A stretch of 64,000 nt of DNA from Vibrio nitrifigilis (GTDB lineage: Bacteria > Pseudomonadota > Gammaproteobacteria > Enterobacterales > Vibrionaceae): contig NZ_JADPMR010000001.1 of assembly GCF_015686695.1 (NCBI RefSeq), forward strand, positions 1,612,001-1,676,000, given 5' to 3'. This document shows, in pieces, positions 34,244-43,481 of this stretch; the stretch's first letter is position 1; each line of letters begins with the position of its first letter. A program made the translations under genes and the position numbers. Under the pieces are notes generated by a model, which saw nothing but the letters and a program-made list of their open reading frames with translations, had not been told where the DNA came from and did not search any database.

Positions 34244-36157
34244 TTAGAAGGATTGCAGTTCATCGGCGACAGCGGCAATGTTTTCAATTGCGCTGGCCAG
34301 TTCGTCGCTACTTGAACTTTGCTGTCTTGCTGCTGCGGAAGCTTCGTTGGCAGCTTGTGATGCTTCTTCTGCCGCTGAACCGATTTGTTCCATACCACTA
34401 CGTGCATCTTGAACGGAGGTTTCGATACCTTCAGCGCTTTGCACGATCTTGGTACTTCCAGTGACAACACTGTTCATGCTCTCTTTAACTTCTTCGAGTT
34501 GTTTGGTGGTCATTGTTGCTTTATTGGCTTCTTCTAAAACATCTGAGAGAATATCGGCTAAGTCGCGACGCACGACGTTAATTTGATCTTGGATGTTTTT
34601 CACCTGGTCTTTGATTTGTTCCGCGTTTTCTGCCGCATCATTAGCAAGGTTTTGGATATCGGTAGACACCACCGCGAAACCTTTACCAAATTCGCCCGCT
34701 CGGGCTGCTTCAACTGCGCCGTTAACCGCTAACATAGCTGTTTGAATGGATACATTCGAAATCCCATCAACGATTTTATCGATTTGGCGAGAAATCTTTT
34801 CGATGTTATCCATTTCTTTGAGGTTTTCACGCGCTGCGTTGGTCGAATCTGTAATCGCAACAATCATTTCATCCACGGTATTTTTGTTGCTATCGATGCT
34901 TTCCAGCATGGACTGACAAGACTCTAAACTGGAAGATGCGCGCTCTTTGCCTAGTTTAGCGCCTTGTTCAATTTGGGTGAGGCTGGTAATGCCTTCTTCC
35001 ACACTCGATGACATCACCGATGAGCCATCACTGATCTGGCGGATGGCGGACATGATCTCTGATGACGCACGGCTAATCTCTTCAATGCTTGCAGACAGTT
35101 CTTCAGCAGAAGATGCGACTTCTTCGGCTGATTTTTCCATATCGGTGGAGGTTCGTAGATCGTCAGCCAGTTCATCCAGTGATTGTGCTGCAGTGACCGC
35201 ACCATCTAGCGCTAATTGCTGTTGGTCAAGCGTTTTTAAGCTCTCTTCACACGCAGCAGATTGTTCTTGAGCGGAATTAGAAACAGACTCTGCCCCCTTT
35301 AATGCCATTTGTGCGGCTGTTGACATTTCGTTCGCTGCATTAAGCAGTAAATCTGCATCGCGTACTAAATCGGACATTTCACCACGGATTTCGGTTAGCT
35401 GATTGCTGACAACTTTACCTTTCTGTACCTCTTGTTCGGCTTTTTCTGAGCTGGATTTTACGCCCTCGGATACGTTTGATGCTCCATCAGATATATCTTG
35501 GATAAGACTTTCAATATTCGCGGCATTGGTCTCGGCCTTTTCCGCGAGTGTACGTACTGTATCCGCGACGACGGCAAAGCCTTTTCCGTGTTTTCCAGCA
35601 CGACCTGCTTCAATGGCTGCGTTAAGGGCGAGTAAGTTGGTTTGATCGGCAATATGGATAACTTGTTTTACCGCATCACCGATTTTTGCGGCTTGTTCGG
35701 TCAGTTCTTCCATGCGTTTTACCGAGTCGTTCTGTCTTTCGGATGAAATTTGTACGTTACTGACCATATCGGAAATCTTTTGAGCGACAGTGATGATTTC
35801 TTGTTCGACGGTGGTGATAATGGTTTTTGATTGCTGAGCGTAGGTTGCCTGCTCATCAATATATTGTCCCATTTGTGATACGGCCGATTCACTTTGTTTG
35901 GTTGCAGACGATGATTCTTCTGCGCCAACCGCAATCTGCTCCATTGATGAGCGTAGTTGGGTCATGGCTGATGAACTTTCTTCTAAACCAGCTAGCAGTT
36001 CCGCCGTTGAACTGGCGATGCGCTCTGCGGCTTGCGGCTTACGCGCTAATGTGCGAGCTTGGCGACGAAGCTCATCAGCTTCTTTTTTCGGAGCGGCAGT
36101 ATTGCTGGCTGCGCGATTGCCAAAGTCTTGAGTTGATACATGCTTTTTCAGCGCCAT
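34244..36157 (-). CDS. Soluble methyl-accepting chemotaxis protein with two signalling tips
   Basis: About 637 residues with no transmembrane segment or signal peptide, almost entirely helical coiled coil. Two separate MCP hairpin tips are present: residues about 170-210 (DQTNLLALNAAIEAGRAG) and about 466-510 (IQTAMLAVNGAVEAARAG), so the protein is in effect two MCP signalling domains fused head to tail. It lacks a PAS, HAMP or other sensor domain. It is first in the operon. The ATG at 36157 follows GAGG; an in-frame start lies five codons upstream. Confidence 0.88.
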   Translation of the reverse strand: MALKKHVSTQDFGNRAASNTAAPKKEADELRRQARTLARKPQAAERIASSTAELLAGLEESSSAMTQLRSSMEQIAVGAEESSSATKQSESAVSQMGQYIDEQATYAQQSKTIITTVEQEIITVAQKISDMVSNVQISSERQNDSVKRMEELTEQAAKIGDAVKQVIHIADQTNLLALNAAIEAGRAGKHGKGFAVVADTVRTLAEKAETNAANIESLIQDISDGASNVSEGVKSSSEKAEQEVQKGKVVSNQLTEIRGEMSDLVRDADLLLNAANEMSTAAQMALKGAESVSNSAQEQSAACEESLKTLDQQQLALDGAVTAAQSLDELADDLRTSTDMEKSAEEVASSAEELSASIEEISRASSEIMSAIRQISDGSSVMSSSVEEGITSLTQIEQGAKLGKERASSSLESCQSMLESIDSNKNTVDEMIVAITDSTNAARENLKEMDNIEKISRQIDKIVDGISNVSIQTAMLAVNGAVEAARAGEFGKGFAVVSTDIQNLANDAAENAEQIKDQVKNIQDQINVVRRDLADILSDVLEEANKATMTTKQLEEVKESMNSVVTGSTKIVQSAEGIETSVQDARSGMEQIGSAAEEASQAANEASAAARQQSSSSDELASAIENIAAVADELQSF

Positions 36158-36381
36158 AATAACCTCATCCATAATTAGTAAAAGCGGCAGTGTTTATCTC
36201 AAAAGTGAGAATATGGGATTAAATGTTGCATTGCTAAGTACGGAAAATTTAGACGTAATTGGACGGATTGAATGTGTCACTAAAGAGGTAAAAATTTGAG
36301 AGACAAGTTGCTTAATCTGAGAGACAAAAAATGGGAAGCCGAAGTGAGAATAAAAAAGTATAAATCTGAGAAGGGCTTACT

Positions 36382-36420
36382 ATAAAACCACACTAAATGA
36401 ACCGTTTGCTGTGGTTTTAT
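36382..36420 (-). terminator. Terminator of the aldo/keto reductase-MFS unit
   Basis: Perfect 11-base inverted repeat ATAAAACCACA / TGTGGTTTTAT around a 17-base loop, 38 bases past the stop codon of the leftward MFS gene. Confidence 0.6.
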
Positions 36421-36457
36421 TTCAGTCAAAAATGAATTTTATATCTTGTGAGACGAT

Positions 36458-37876
36458 TCAGTTATTTTGTTTGCAAACTTGCGATTTTTTCTCCAAAACT
36501 GAGAAGCCTGCCCGAGGAGAAAGTAATAGTGAGTCAATGATGGCGATCAATGCTAGGGCACTTGTAAACCAAAGCGCTAAGCTAAAATCTTCGGTAACAG
36601 GGTTGGTAGAAGTGTGACCATGAAGCAAACACGCAATCGATAGAAATAATGCACCCAGCGCAATCCCTGTCCCAATGTTCATTTGTAAAAACACCGCTTG
36701 TAGAGTGTTTGCATCTCGCATTTTCTTGTCGGGCATATCGGCAAAGCTGATGGTGTTAAGTGCGGTGAATTGAATCGAACGATTCATACCACTGATAAAC
36801 AATATCGCCACAATCACTAAATAAGGGGTATTAGCGGTCATTTGTGACATGGCGGCAAACCCCGCCGCTACCATTAATCCATTAATGATGAGAACATTTT
36901 TGAAACCAAATTGGTTCATGATCCAAGTGGTGGCGGGTTTAATGAATAGGTTGCCTGCAAACAACCATAACAAGAGTGTACCCGATTGAATCGGGCTGTA
37001 TCCCATACCGATTTGAAAGAGCAGCGGCAGCAAAAACGGCGCGGTATTAATGGCGATACGAAACAGAGAACCACCAACGATTGAGATGCGGAATGTTTTG
37101 ATGCGCAGGGGCGACAAGTTAAATAGAGGGTGGGAGCTTCGCAGTAAATAGACGGTCGTCATCACGAGCAGAATGAAGCCACCGGCTAGCAAAGAGAGTG
37201 ACATATTGAGCGACACATCATCTCGGCTGCAGGCCTCTAAACCGGCCATTAAAATACCAAAGCCTAGACCACTTAAGATAAATCCTCGCGTATCAAAGCG
37301 TTGCACGGGCTCACTATGGTTGTCGACTAACATCAGGGTGGCAATTAACGCGATGGCACCCAGCGGTAAATTGAGTAAGAAAATCCAATGCCAACTCCAG
37401 TGTGTGGCAATCCATCCTCCTACAACGGGACCAATTAAAGGGGCAAATAAGGCTGGCCATGTAAGAATCGCTATCGCTTGAACGAGGCGATTTTTAGGAG
37501 TGTGACGCAGGACAACGAGTCGGCCAACGGGAACCATCATCGCTCCTCCTAACCCCTGCAATATTCTTGCGAGTGTAAATTGAGTTAAATCCGTACATAG
37601 GGAACAGAGTAGGGATGAGAGGGTGAAAATAATAATGGCCGCGCTAAAAATACGGCGCGGCCCAAATCGATCGGCCGCCCAGCCACTAATAGGAATGAAT
37701 ATGGTTAATGCGACAAGATACGCAGATACCCCCAGCGACAGGTGAGCGGCAGCAGTACCAAAATCTTTCGCAATAACGGGCAGCGCCGTTGTGATAACGG
37801 TGGAGTCCAGAATTTCCATAAACATGGTTCCTGCGACTAGTAGCGAGGTAGCGGTGCGGCGATCGATCTTCAACAT
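36458..37876 (-). CDS. DHA2-type MFS drug efflux transporter (MdtD/EmrB-like)
   Basis: About 472 residues with 13-14 hydrophobic helices. Motif A-like region is GWAADRFGPRR (about 65-75), motif B-like LARILQGLGGAMMVP is near 103, motif C-like GPVVGGWI near 153, and the LDSTVITTALP stretch in helix 1 is typical of DHA2 pumps. It probably exports toxic organic compounds by proton antiport. It starts one base after the stop of the aldo/keto reductase gene, so the two are co-expressed. Confidence 0.85.
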   Translation of the reverse strand: MLKIDRRTATSLLVAGTMFMEILDSTVITTALPVIAKDFGTAAAHLSLGVSAYLVALTIFIPISGWAADRFGPRRIFSAAIIIFTLSSLLCSLCTDLTQFTLARILQGLGGAMMVPVGRLVVLRHTPKNRLVQAIAILTWPALFAPLIGPVVGGWIATHWSWHWIFLLNLPLGAIALIATLMLVDNHSEPVQRFDTRGFILSGLGFGILMAGLEACSRDDVSLNMSLSLLAGGFILLVMTTVYLLRSSHPLFNLSPLRIKTFRISIVGGSLFRIAINTAPFLLPLLFQIGMGYSPIQSGTLLLWLFAGNLFIKPATTWIMNQFGFKNVLIINGLMVAAGFAAMSQMTANTPYLVIVAILFISGMNRSIQFTALNTISFADMPDKKMRDANTLQAVFLQMNIGTGIALGALFLSIACLLHGHTSTNPVTEDFSLALWFTSALALIAIIDSLLLSPRAGFSVLEKKSQVCKQNN

Positions 37877-37877
37877 A

Positions 37878-38834
37878 TTACGCTTGGCCTGCTTTAGTCA
37901 AAATCGCAATTTCTTCGTTAGACAATTTCAGGTCTACGGCCTTGCGGAAGTTTTCAATATGGCTACGCTTAGTTGCACTCGCAATCGGTGCTGTGACGGC
38001 GTCTTGAGCGATTAACCATGCAATCGCGACTTGAGCCGGTTCAGCATTATGAGCTTCGGCGATCGTATCGAGCGCTTTTAAGATAGCTTGGCCTTTTGCA
38101 TCGAGATATTTTGCAATGCCTTCACCACGCGCACTTTTTTTGAGATCGTCAGTGCTGCGATACTTACCAGACAAGAAACCAGATGCCAAGCTGTAGTAGG
38201 TGACTACGCCGATATTTTCTTTTAGGCACAGCGCTTGTAGTTCAGGGTTAAAACCATCTCGGTCATACAAATTGTATTCTGGTTGTAGCACTTGATAGGT
38301 AGGTAAATTATTGGCTTTAGCGACGTTTACTGTTTCACCAAGTTGAGCTGCATTGAGGTTAGAAGCGCCCACTGAACGGATTTTTCCTTCTTTCAATAAC
38401 TGTTCGTAAGCTCTCAATGTTTCTTCATAAGGTGTACCTTCATCTGGCCAGTGAGAGAAGTACAGATCAACGTAATCGGTTTTTAGGCGCGCAAGAGATT
38501 CATCAATGGCTTGGATAATCCAACGTTTTGATAGGCCTTTTTTGCCTGGTTGCTCAAGATCAGAACCGACTTTGGTGAAGAGCTTAATTTTATCACGCAT
38601 ACCTGGGCGTGCGGCTAACCAGTTACCGATAATGGTTTCTGATTCACCGCCTTTATTACCGGGTGCCCATGAAGAATATACATCGGCGGTATCAATAGCG
38701 TTAAAGCCTTGATCGATAAAGCAGTCTAAGATGTCGAAGCTGGTTTTTTCGTCAATCGTCCAGCCAAATACGTTACCACCGAAGACGAGTGGTACGATAT
38801 CAAGACCAGTTGTACCTAGTGCTGTCGTTTTCAT
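37878..38834 (-). CDS. Aldo/keto reductase
   Basis: About 318 residues, NADPH-dependent (beta/alpha)8 oxidoreductase. Catalytic Asp and Tyr are in FNAIDTADVYSS (about 45-56), Lys in KLFTKVG (about 88) and His in LYFSHWPDE (about 126). Cofactor-site residues appear in IASATKRSHIENF near the C-terminus. It likely reduces reactive aldehydes. A repeat-containing hairpin region (38857-38884) lies upstream. Confidence 0.88.
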   Translation of the reverse strand: MKTTALGTTGLDIVPLVFGGNVFGWTIDEKTSFDILDCFIDQGFNAIDTADVYSSWAPGNKGGESETIIGNWLAARPGMRDKIKLFTKVGSDLEQPGKKGLSKRWIIQAIDESLARLKTDYVDLYFSHWPDEGTPYEETLRAYEQLLKEGKIRSVGASNLNAAQLGETVNVAKANNLPTYQVLQPEYNLYDRDGFNPELQALCLKENIGVVTYYSLASGFLSGKYRSTDDLKKSARGEGIAKYLDAKGQAILKALDTIAEAHNAEPAQVAIAWLIAQDAVTAPIASATKRSHIENFRKAVDLKLSNEEIAILTKAGQA

Positions 38835-38856
38835 AGAGTCCTTCCTTTTGAGTGAA

Positions 38857-38884
38857 GGTCAAAATGGCGATGACCACTTTGACC
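38857..38884. promoter_or_regulatory. Inverted repeat upstream of the aldo/keto reductase
   Basis: GGTCAAA and TTTGACC flank an inner ATGACC; read leftward it contains the direct repeat TGGTCA. It starts 22 bases before the reductase ATG, a position that suits an operator. The protein that binds is unknown; the nearby LysR regulator is one candidate. Confidence 0.3.
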
Positions 38885-38967
38885 ATTATTACTGTTAAAT
38901 AATTCGCTTACGCCAAAGGTGCTGTGACTTAGCACCTATGATTTGCGCATTGTATTGGGGAGCAAGA

Positions 38968-39762
38968 TTACACAATGTCGTCTACGACGCCGCCATCGAC
39001 GCGTAAAGCTGCGCCACTGGTTGCTGACGCTTGTTCTGAGCAGACATAAACAATCATATTGGCGACTTCTTCAACACTGGCCGCGCGTTTCAATACAGAG
39101 CTAGGGCGATTTTCTGCAATGAAATCTTTAGCGATATCTTCCATTGATTGGCCTGTTTGAGCGGCTTGTTGTTCAAACATAGCGGCGAAGCCATCAGAAA
39201 TGGTTGGCCCTGGAAGTACGCAGTTAAATGTAATTCCGGTGCCAGCAAAGCGTTTTGCTAATCCACGAGATAGGGAAAGCTGAGCTGTTTTTGATACGCC
39301 ATAGTGAATCATATCGGCGGGAATATTGCGTGATGATTCTGAAGAGATAAAGACCACGCGTCCCCAACCTTTTTCCTGCATTTTAGGAATGAACGCACGG
39401 GATAAACGCACACCGGACATCACATTAGTTTCCCAGTATTGATTCCAGATTTCATCACTTGTGTCGTAGAAATCGAGAGCACCATAAATCCCTGCGTTGT
39501 TGACCAGAATATCGATTTCTCCTGCGCCATCGATTAATGCTTGGCAGCCCTCAGAACGACTAAGATCTGCGGGAATGCCTTGAAATGTCGCATTAGGCAG
39601 CTCACTGTGCAGCTTGTCTAAAGCTCGATTGACACTTTCTTGGCTGCGGCCATTAATGATGACCGTAGCGCCGCTTTCGCCAAGAATTTTTGCTGTGGTA
39701 AAGCCAATACCACCAGTAGATGCTGTGACTAAAGCCGTTTTGCCTTCTAACGTGATTAACAT
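38968..39762 (-). CDS. Short-chain dehydrogenase/reductase
   Basis: About 264 residues, Rossmann-fold oxidoreductase. Cofactor motif is TASTGGIGFTT (about 13-23), NNAGIYG near 88, catalytic Ser in FISSESS (about 140) and YGVSK (about 155-159). The C-terminal SGAALRVDGG is typical. It is divergent from the LysR gene, which probably controls it. Substrate unknown. Confidence 0.9.
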   Translation of the reverse strand: MLITLEGKTALVTASTGGIGFTTAKILGESGATVIINGRSQESVNRALDKLHSELPNATFQGIPADLSRSEGCQALIDGAGEIDILVNNAGIYGALDFYDTSDEIWNQYWETNVMSGVRLSRAFIPKMQEKGWGRVVFISSESSRNIPADMIHYGVSKTAQLSLSRGLAKRFAGTGITFNCVLPGPTISDGFAAMFEQQAAQTGQSMEDIAKDFIAENRPSSVLKRAASVEEVANMIVYVCSEQASATSGAALRVDGGVVDDIV

Positions 39763-39909
39763 TCTAATCTCCTTTGAGCGGATGTGTTTCTGTTTCAGGG
39801 CAACGATGTACGTTACGCATCATGTTGAATTAATAGTTCTCATTGTAATCACCGATGAAGGTTGATTAAATGGACATAATTGCAATTGACTCTTTCCATA
39901 AGGTAAAAA

Positions 39910-40821
39910 ATGAACTGGACCAACGATGTGGCGGGATTACGGGTGTTTGCCAAAATTGTTTCACTTGGCAGTATGACCAGTGCCGCTGAAGAATTAGGGT
40001 TATCGCTTGCGGCAGTATCTAAACGTTTAGCTAATTTTGAACATCGGGTTGGCGTTCAGTTAATTAACCGCAGTACACGGCAATTATCTGTGAGTGAAGA
40101 AGGGCGCACGTTATATCAGTATGCACGTAAGATTCTTGAGGAGATGGTTCGCGCAGAAGAAGCGATGTTAGAGCAGAAAGATTTAATTTCCGGCTGCTTA
40201 CGCATTACGGCGCCAAAAAGTTTTGGTCAGCGGCGTTTATTACCAATAATGACTGAGTTTTGTCATCGCTACCCACACATGAAGTTTGAGCTTTACTTTA
40301 GTGATGAAGTGAAAGACCTCATTGCCGATGGGCTTGATTTAGCCATTCGCTACGGAGTGTTACCAGATTCCCGTTTAGTGGCGCGACAAATTTTACCCAA
40401 TAACCGAGTGCTATGTACTGCCCCTGACTATGCAGAACGCTACGGCTTACCGAGCTCGTTAGATGAATTAGGCGAACATCGTTGTATTGCCTTGGGTAAC
40501 AGTGCAGAAACGTATTGGCAATTTGATACCGGTAAGGCTGCCATTCACGGTTGTTTTCTATGCAGTGATGGGGAAATTAGCCATCAATTGGCTCTACAAG
40601 GTTTAGGCATTGCGATGAAGTCTTATTGGGATGTTGCCGATGATTTAGCGACCGGCCGATTGATTCAGGTGCTACCTCAAACAGGTATCGCTGAGGCTCC
40701 CATCAGTGTGGTGTATCCCAAACATCGGGAACTCTCTCCTCGGGTACGAGTGTTAATTGATTACATATTGGAGCAGATGAGCCACCTACAGGTGGAGTCG
40801 GGAGCTCATCAACAAACTTAA
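39910..40821 (+). CDS. LysR-type transcriptional regulator
   Basis: About 303 residues. The N-terminal winged helix-turn-helix (FAKIVSLGSMTSAAEELGLS, about 12-32, then AAVSKRLANFEHRVG) precedes a periplasmic-binding-like effector domain (LRITAPKSFGQRRLLP onward). It resembles the AaeR/DmlR-like group acting on divergent oxidoreductase genes. A site AAGGTAAAAA precedes the ATG. Probable targets are the SDR gene and perhaps the reductase-efflux pair. Effector unknown. Confidence 0.88.
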   Translation: MNWTNDVAGLRVFAKIVSLGSMTSAAEELGLSLAAVSKRLANFEHRVGVQLINRSTRQLSVSEEGRTLYQYARKILEEMVRAEEAMLEQKDLISGCLRITAPKSFGQRRLLPIMTEFCHRYPHMKFELYFSDEVKDLIADGLDLAIRYGVLPDSRLVARQILPNNRVLCTAPDYAERYGLPSSLDELGEHRCIALGNSAETYWQFDTGKAAIHGCFLCSDGEISHQLALQGLGIAMKSYWDVADDLATGRLIQVLPQTGIAEAPISVVYPKHRELSPRVRVLIDYILEQMSHLQVESGAHQQT

Positions 40822-40828
40822 TTTCTAC

Positions 40829-40920
40829 GCTCAATCACGTTAAAAGGGAATGACGATTCCTGCCGTGATTGAGCTTGATCTAGGCTCGTTGATGAAGCTC
40901 TGAATCCTGAGGCAACAGTG
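40829..40920. repeat. Dispersed intergenic repeat (copy B), hairpin-forming
   Basis: Perfect 11-base inverted repeat GCTCAATCACG / CGTGATTGAGC (40829-40839, 40864-40874) with an inner GGAAT-GACG-ATTCC hairpin, between the convergent lysR and rlmI genes. Its reverse strand shares GATTCnnAGCTTCATCAAnGAGC and TCAATCACGGCAnGAAT with the element at 56071-56160. Probably an intergenic repeat of this genus; the hairpin may also stop transcription in both directions. Confidence 0.5.
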
Positions 40921-40950
40921 ACGCTGAGTCTTTAACCTACGGTGCTAATA

Positions 40951-42144
40951 TTAGAACACTTTACAGGCAAAGCCTTTTAAGTAGAAACCTTCAGGGTAGG
41001 CGGTATCGATAGGGTGATCGGCCGCTTGTTCAAAACGTTCGACAAATTTCACACTGCGGCCAGAATCCACGGCGGCATCGGCGATGACTTTTTGAAATAG
41101 CACTTGATCCATCAAACCAGAGCAAGAGTAAGTGAGCAATGTGCCACCTGGTTTAAGAATTTGCATCGCTAGCATGTTGATATCTTTGTAGCCACGACAT
41201 GCGCCGTTCAGTTGCGCTTTCGACTCTGCAAATTTTGGTGGGTCCATGACAACAACATCAAACTTGGTACCTTGATCGCGATATTCACGTAGCAATTTAA
41301 ATACATCGGCGTTAAGGAAAACTGCGCGTTTTTTCGAAATATCAAATTCATTGAGCTCGGCGTTGTATTTCGCTGTATCTAATGCATGTTGTGATACATC
41401 AGCATTAATGACTCGTTTTGCGCCACCCTTCAGTGCATATAAACCAAAACCACCGGTGTATGAGAAGCAGTTAAGTACCTCTTTACCTTCAACATATTTC
41501 ATCGATTGTGCGCGACTGTCTCGTTGATCCAGATAGAAACCTGTTTTGTGGCCGCCAACGATATCAACGCTGATTTTTACGCCATTCTCTTCAATCACCA
41601 CTGACGCTGGTGGCTCTTCACCATGAAGTACGCCGACCGTCTCTTCTAATCCCTCTTTTTTACGTACAGCGACATCAGAGCGCTCATAAATATTGGCATT
41701 CGGGAAACAGTGCAGTAGTGCTTCAACTAGCGCTGGCTTATTAAATTCAGCGCCCGCGCTAAGTAATTGACAGACTAGGTAATCTTGATATTTATCGATG
41801 GTAATGCCGGGTAAACCATCAGATTCTGCGGCAATGAGACGATAACCAGTAAGACCATCACGCTCTATGAGTTCATCGCGTAAACGCTGCGCTTGTTCAA
41901 TACGGCGAATAAAGAAAGCAGTATCAATCGCTTCTTTATCAAAGCTCCATACTCGCGCGCGAATTTGAGATTTTGGAGAGTACGCTGCTTTTGCTAACCA
42001 ACGACCATCGTGACTAAATACATCGACTGTCTCTCCCAACTGTGGTTCGCCGTCTACTTTGTGAATACCACGGGAAAAGATCCAAGGATGACGGCGAAGT
42101 AAGGATTTTTCACGGCCTTTAGCCAGATAAATTGCAGGAGTCAT
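40951..42144 (-). CDS. rlmI: 23S rRNA (cytosine-1962-C5) methyltransferase RlmI
   Basis: About 397 residues, matching the usual 396. A PUA domain at the N-terminus (LAKGREKSLLRRHPWIFSRGI) precedes a class I methyltransferase: DQRDSR near residue 205, EVLNCFSYTGGFGLYAL (motif I, about 220-236), and the catalytic motif VVMDPPKF. It methylates C5 of cytosine 1962 of 23S rRNA. Neighbours acyP, tusE and yccA reproduce the E. coli rlmI region. The ATG at 42144 was chosen; a TTG four codons upstream is in frame. Confidence 0.93.
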   Translation of the reverse strand: MTPAIYLAKGREKSLLRRHPWIFSRGIHKVDGEPQLGETVDVFSHDGRWLAKAAYSPKSQIRARVWSFDKEAIDTAFFIRRIEQAQRLRDELIERDGLTGYRLIAAESDGLPGITIDKYQDYLVCQLLSAGAEFNKPALVEALLHCFPNANIYERSDVAVRKKEGLEETVGVLHGEEPPASVVIEENGVKISVDIVGGHKTGFYLDQRDSRAQSMKYVEGKEVLNCFSYTGGFGLYALKGGAKRVINADVSQHALDTAKYNAELNEFDISKKRAVFLNADVFKLLREYRDQGTKFDVVVMDPPKFAESKAQLNGACRGYKDINMLAMQILKPGGTLLTYSCSGLMDQVLFQKVIADAAVDSGRSVKFVERFEQAADHPIDTAYPEGFYLKGFACKVF

Positions 42145-42562
42145 GACGATACTCAAAAATCGATAGTTAGAAAAGGGTCGCTATTGTCGTGTAACTATTG
42201 GTGAAAAGCAAATTTGCTTTGAGATAACAGATAGAAACCCAGCGAACGTTGATTTCTCACCAATAGAGAAAATCAATAAAAATCGCATAAACATGCAGTT
42301 GACTACCATTTTATAAAACACAGCTACCACCAACTGGGTAATTCTTTATGGTTAGCTTTTTATGCTAATTATTTTACATAGTGCAACATTTTAAGTTGGA
42401 TTATACTGGGTTTGATGAACGTCACAGAATGAACGAGATGCGATCTAGGTGGCGTTCCGTGTTTTACGATTTTAGTAAAATACCCTTGTTACTAGTGTGG
42501 TGAAGGTGTGCCGCTAGTGTATTAACTAACACAATATGCAGACAACAAGGAAGAACGAGACG
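42145..42562. other. Divergent intergenic region rlmI/acyP
   Basis: About 420 AT-rich bases between two divergent genes, holding both promoters. No ORF or recognised site seen apart from probable promoter-like AT stretches. Confidence 0.3.
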
Positions 42563-42832
42563 ATGACTTGTGAAAAATTTAATGTATCTGGTGTCGTCCA
42601 GGCTGTAGGTTTTCGTTATATTACAGCGCAAGAGTGCATGAAATTAGGTTTAACTGGCTATGCCAAGAACCTATTTGATGGCAGTGTTGAAGTGGTTGCC
42701 CATGGGCATCCAGAACAACTCGATGAATTATATGCATTTCTTTTAAAAGGGCCACGAACCGCCGTGGTTGAAGATGTAATTCGAGAACAAGTGGGATGTG
42801 ATCAAAATTATTGCGGATTTAGAATTCTTTAA
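42563..42832 (+). CDS. acyP: Acylphosphatase
   Basis: About 89 residues, the normal acylphosphatase length. It hydrolyses carboxyl-phosphate bonds such as acetyl phosphate. Catalytic Arg lies in VVQAVGFRY (about residue 18) and Asn in YAKNLFDGSVEV (about residue 36); the GGRV-like signature and C-terminal FRIL are present. The ATG at 42563 gives the family start; an in-frame ATG at 42536 has no site. Same neighbourhood as E. coli yccX. Confidence 0.92.
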   Translation: MTCEKFNVSGVVQAVGFRYITAQECMKLGLTGYAKNLFDGSVEVVAHGHPEQLDELYAFLLKGPRTAVVEDVIREQVGCDQNYCGFRIL

Positions 42833-42865
42833 CCGCTTTGGTGTTCATCAATACTGCAGTATGAA

Positions 42866-42905
42866 AAAACCTATCGGAGTTTGGGCTCTGATAGGTTTTG
42901 TTTTC
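42866..42905 (+). terminator. Rho-independent terminator after acyP
   Basis: Ten-base stem AAAACCTATC / GATAGGTTTT (42866-42875, 42890-42899) with a 14-base interior partly paired, followed by TTTTC. Confidence 0.75.
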
Positions 42906-43001
42906 TTTACGATCCCCCAAGTAACCCTAGATTTTGTTTCAGAGACTAAAACTTCTCGTTATGTCTGTCTCTTAAGCTCATGTAGGGACAGCAGAATCTA
43001 T

Positions 43002-43331
43002 TTATAAACATTTTGCCGGTTTGGGTAGCCCTGCTAATTTCGTTGCTTGTTTTGCTGGCCCTTTAGGGAATAGCTTAAAGAGGTATTTGCTGTTGCCTTT
43101 TTCTTTTCCGTGCTCTTTTTCTACAGCTTTGACTAACATCCTTACCGCGGGCGATGTATTGAACTCTTCGTAGAAATGACGAACAAATAGGATAATTTCC
43201 AGATGGGCATCCGTGACTTCAAGACCTTCGTGCTCCGCGAGCACATTGATCATGCCTTCTTCCCACAATGTAAAATCTAACAGATAGCCTTCAGCATCTG
43301 TTTCAATGTCTTGACCTTGGTATTTAATCAT
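43002..43331 (-). CDS. tusE: Sulfurtransferase TusE (DsrC family)
   Basis: About 109 residues. It accepts sulfur from TusBCD and passes it to MnmA for 2-thiolation of tRNA wobble uridine. DsrC-family features: DAEGYLLDFTLWEEGM near the N-terminus, HLEIILFVRHFYEEFNTSPAVRMLVK in the middle (split), and the conserved penultimate cysteine (PKPAKCL) that carries the persulfide. Located between acyP and yccA as in E. coli. Confidence 0.94.
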   Translation of the reverse strand: MIKYQGQDIETDAEGYLLDFTLWEEGMINVLAEHEGLEVTDAHLEIILFVRHFYEEFNTSPAVRMLVKAVEKEHGKEKGNSKYLFKLFPKGPAKQATKLAGLPKPAKCL

Positions 43332-43430
43332 TAGTATTTATTATCTCATCTGCGTGATGGCGATAGGGTAGCGAAGCCGCTCTGTTCGCTCAAGTGGAAA
43401 TTATGCGTAATAACGCGCCCCATAAAGAAA

Positions 43431-43454
43431 GGCCCGAGAATTTCTTCTCGGGCC
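43431..43454 (-). terminator. Terminator after yccA
   Basis: Ten-base stem GGCCCGAGAA / TTCTCGGGCC with a 4-base loop; read leftward it is followed by TTTCTTT. It lies 28 bases past the yccA stop. Confidence 0.82.
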
Positions 43455-43481
43455 CGACTCGCTTATCTAATTATGCGCGAC

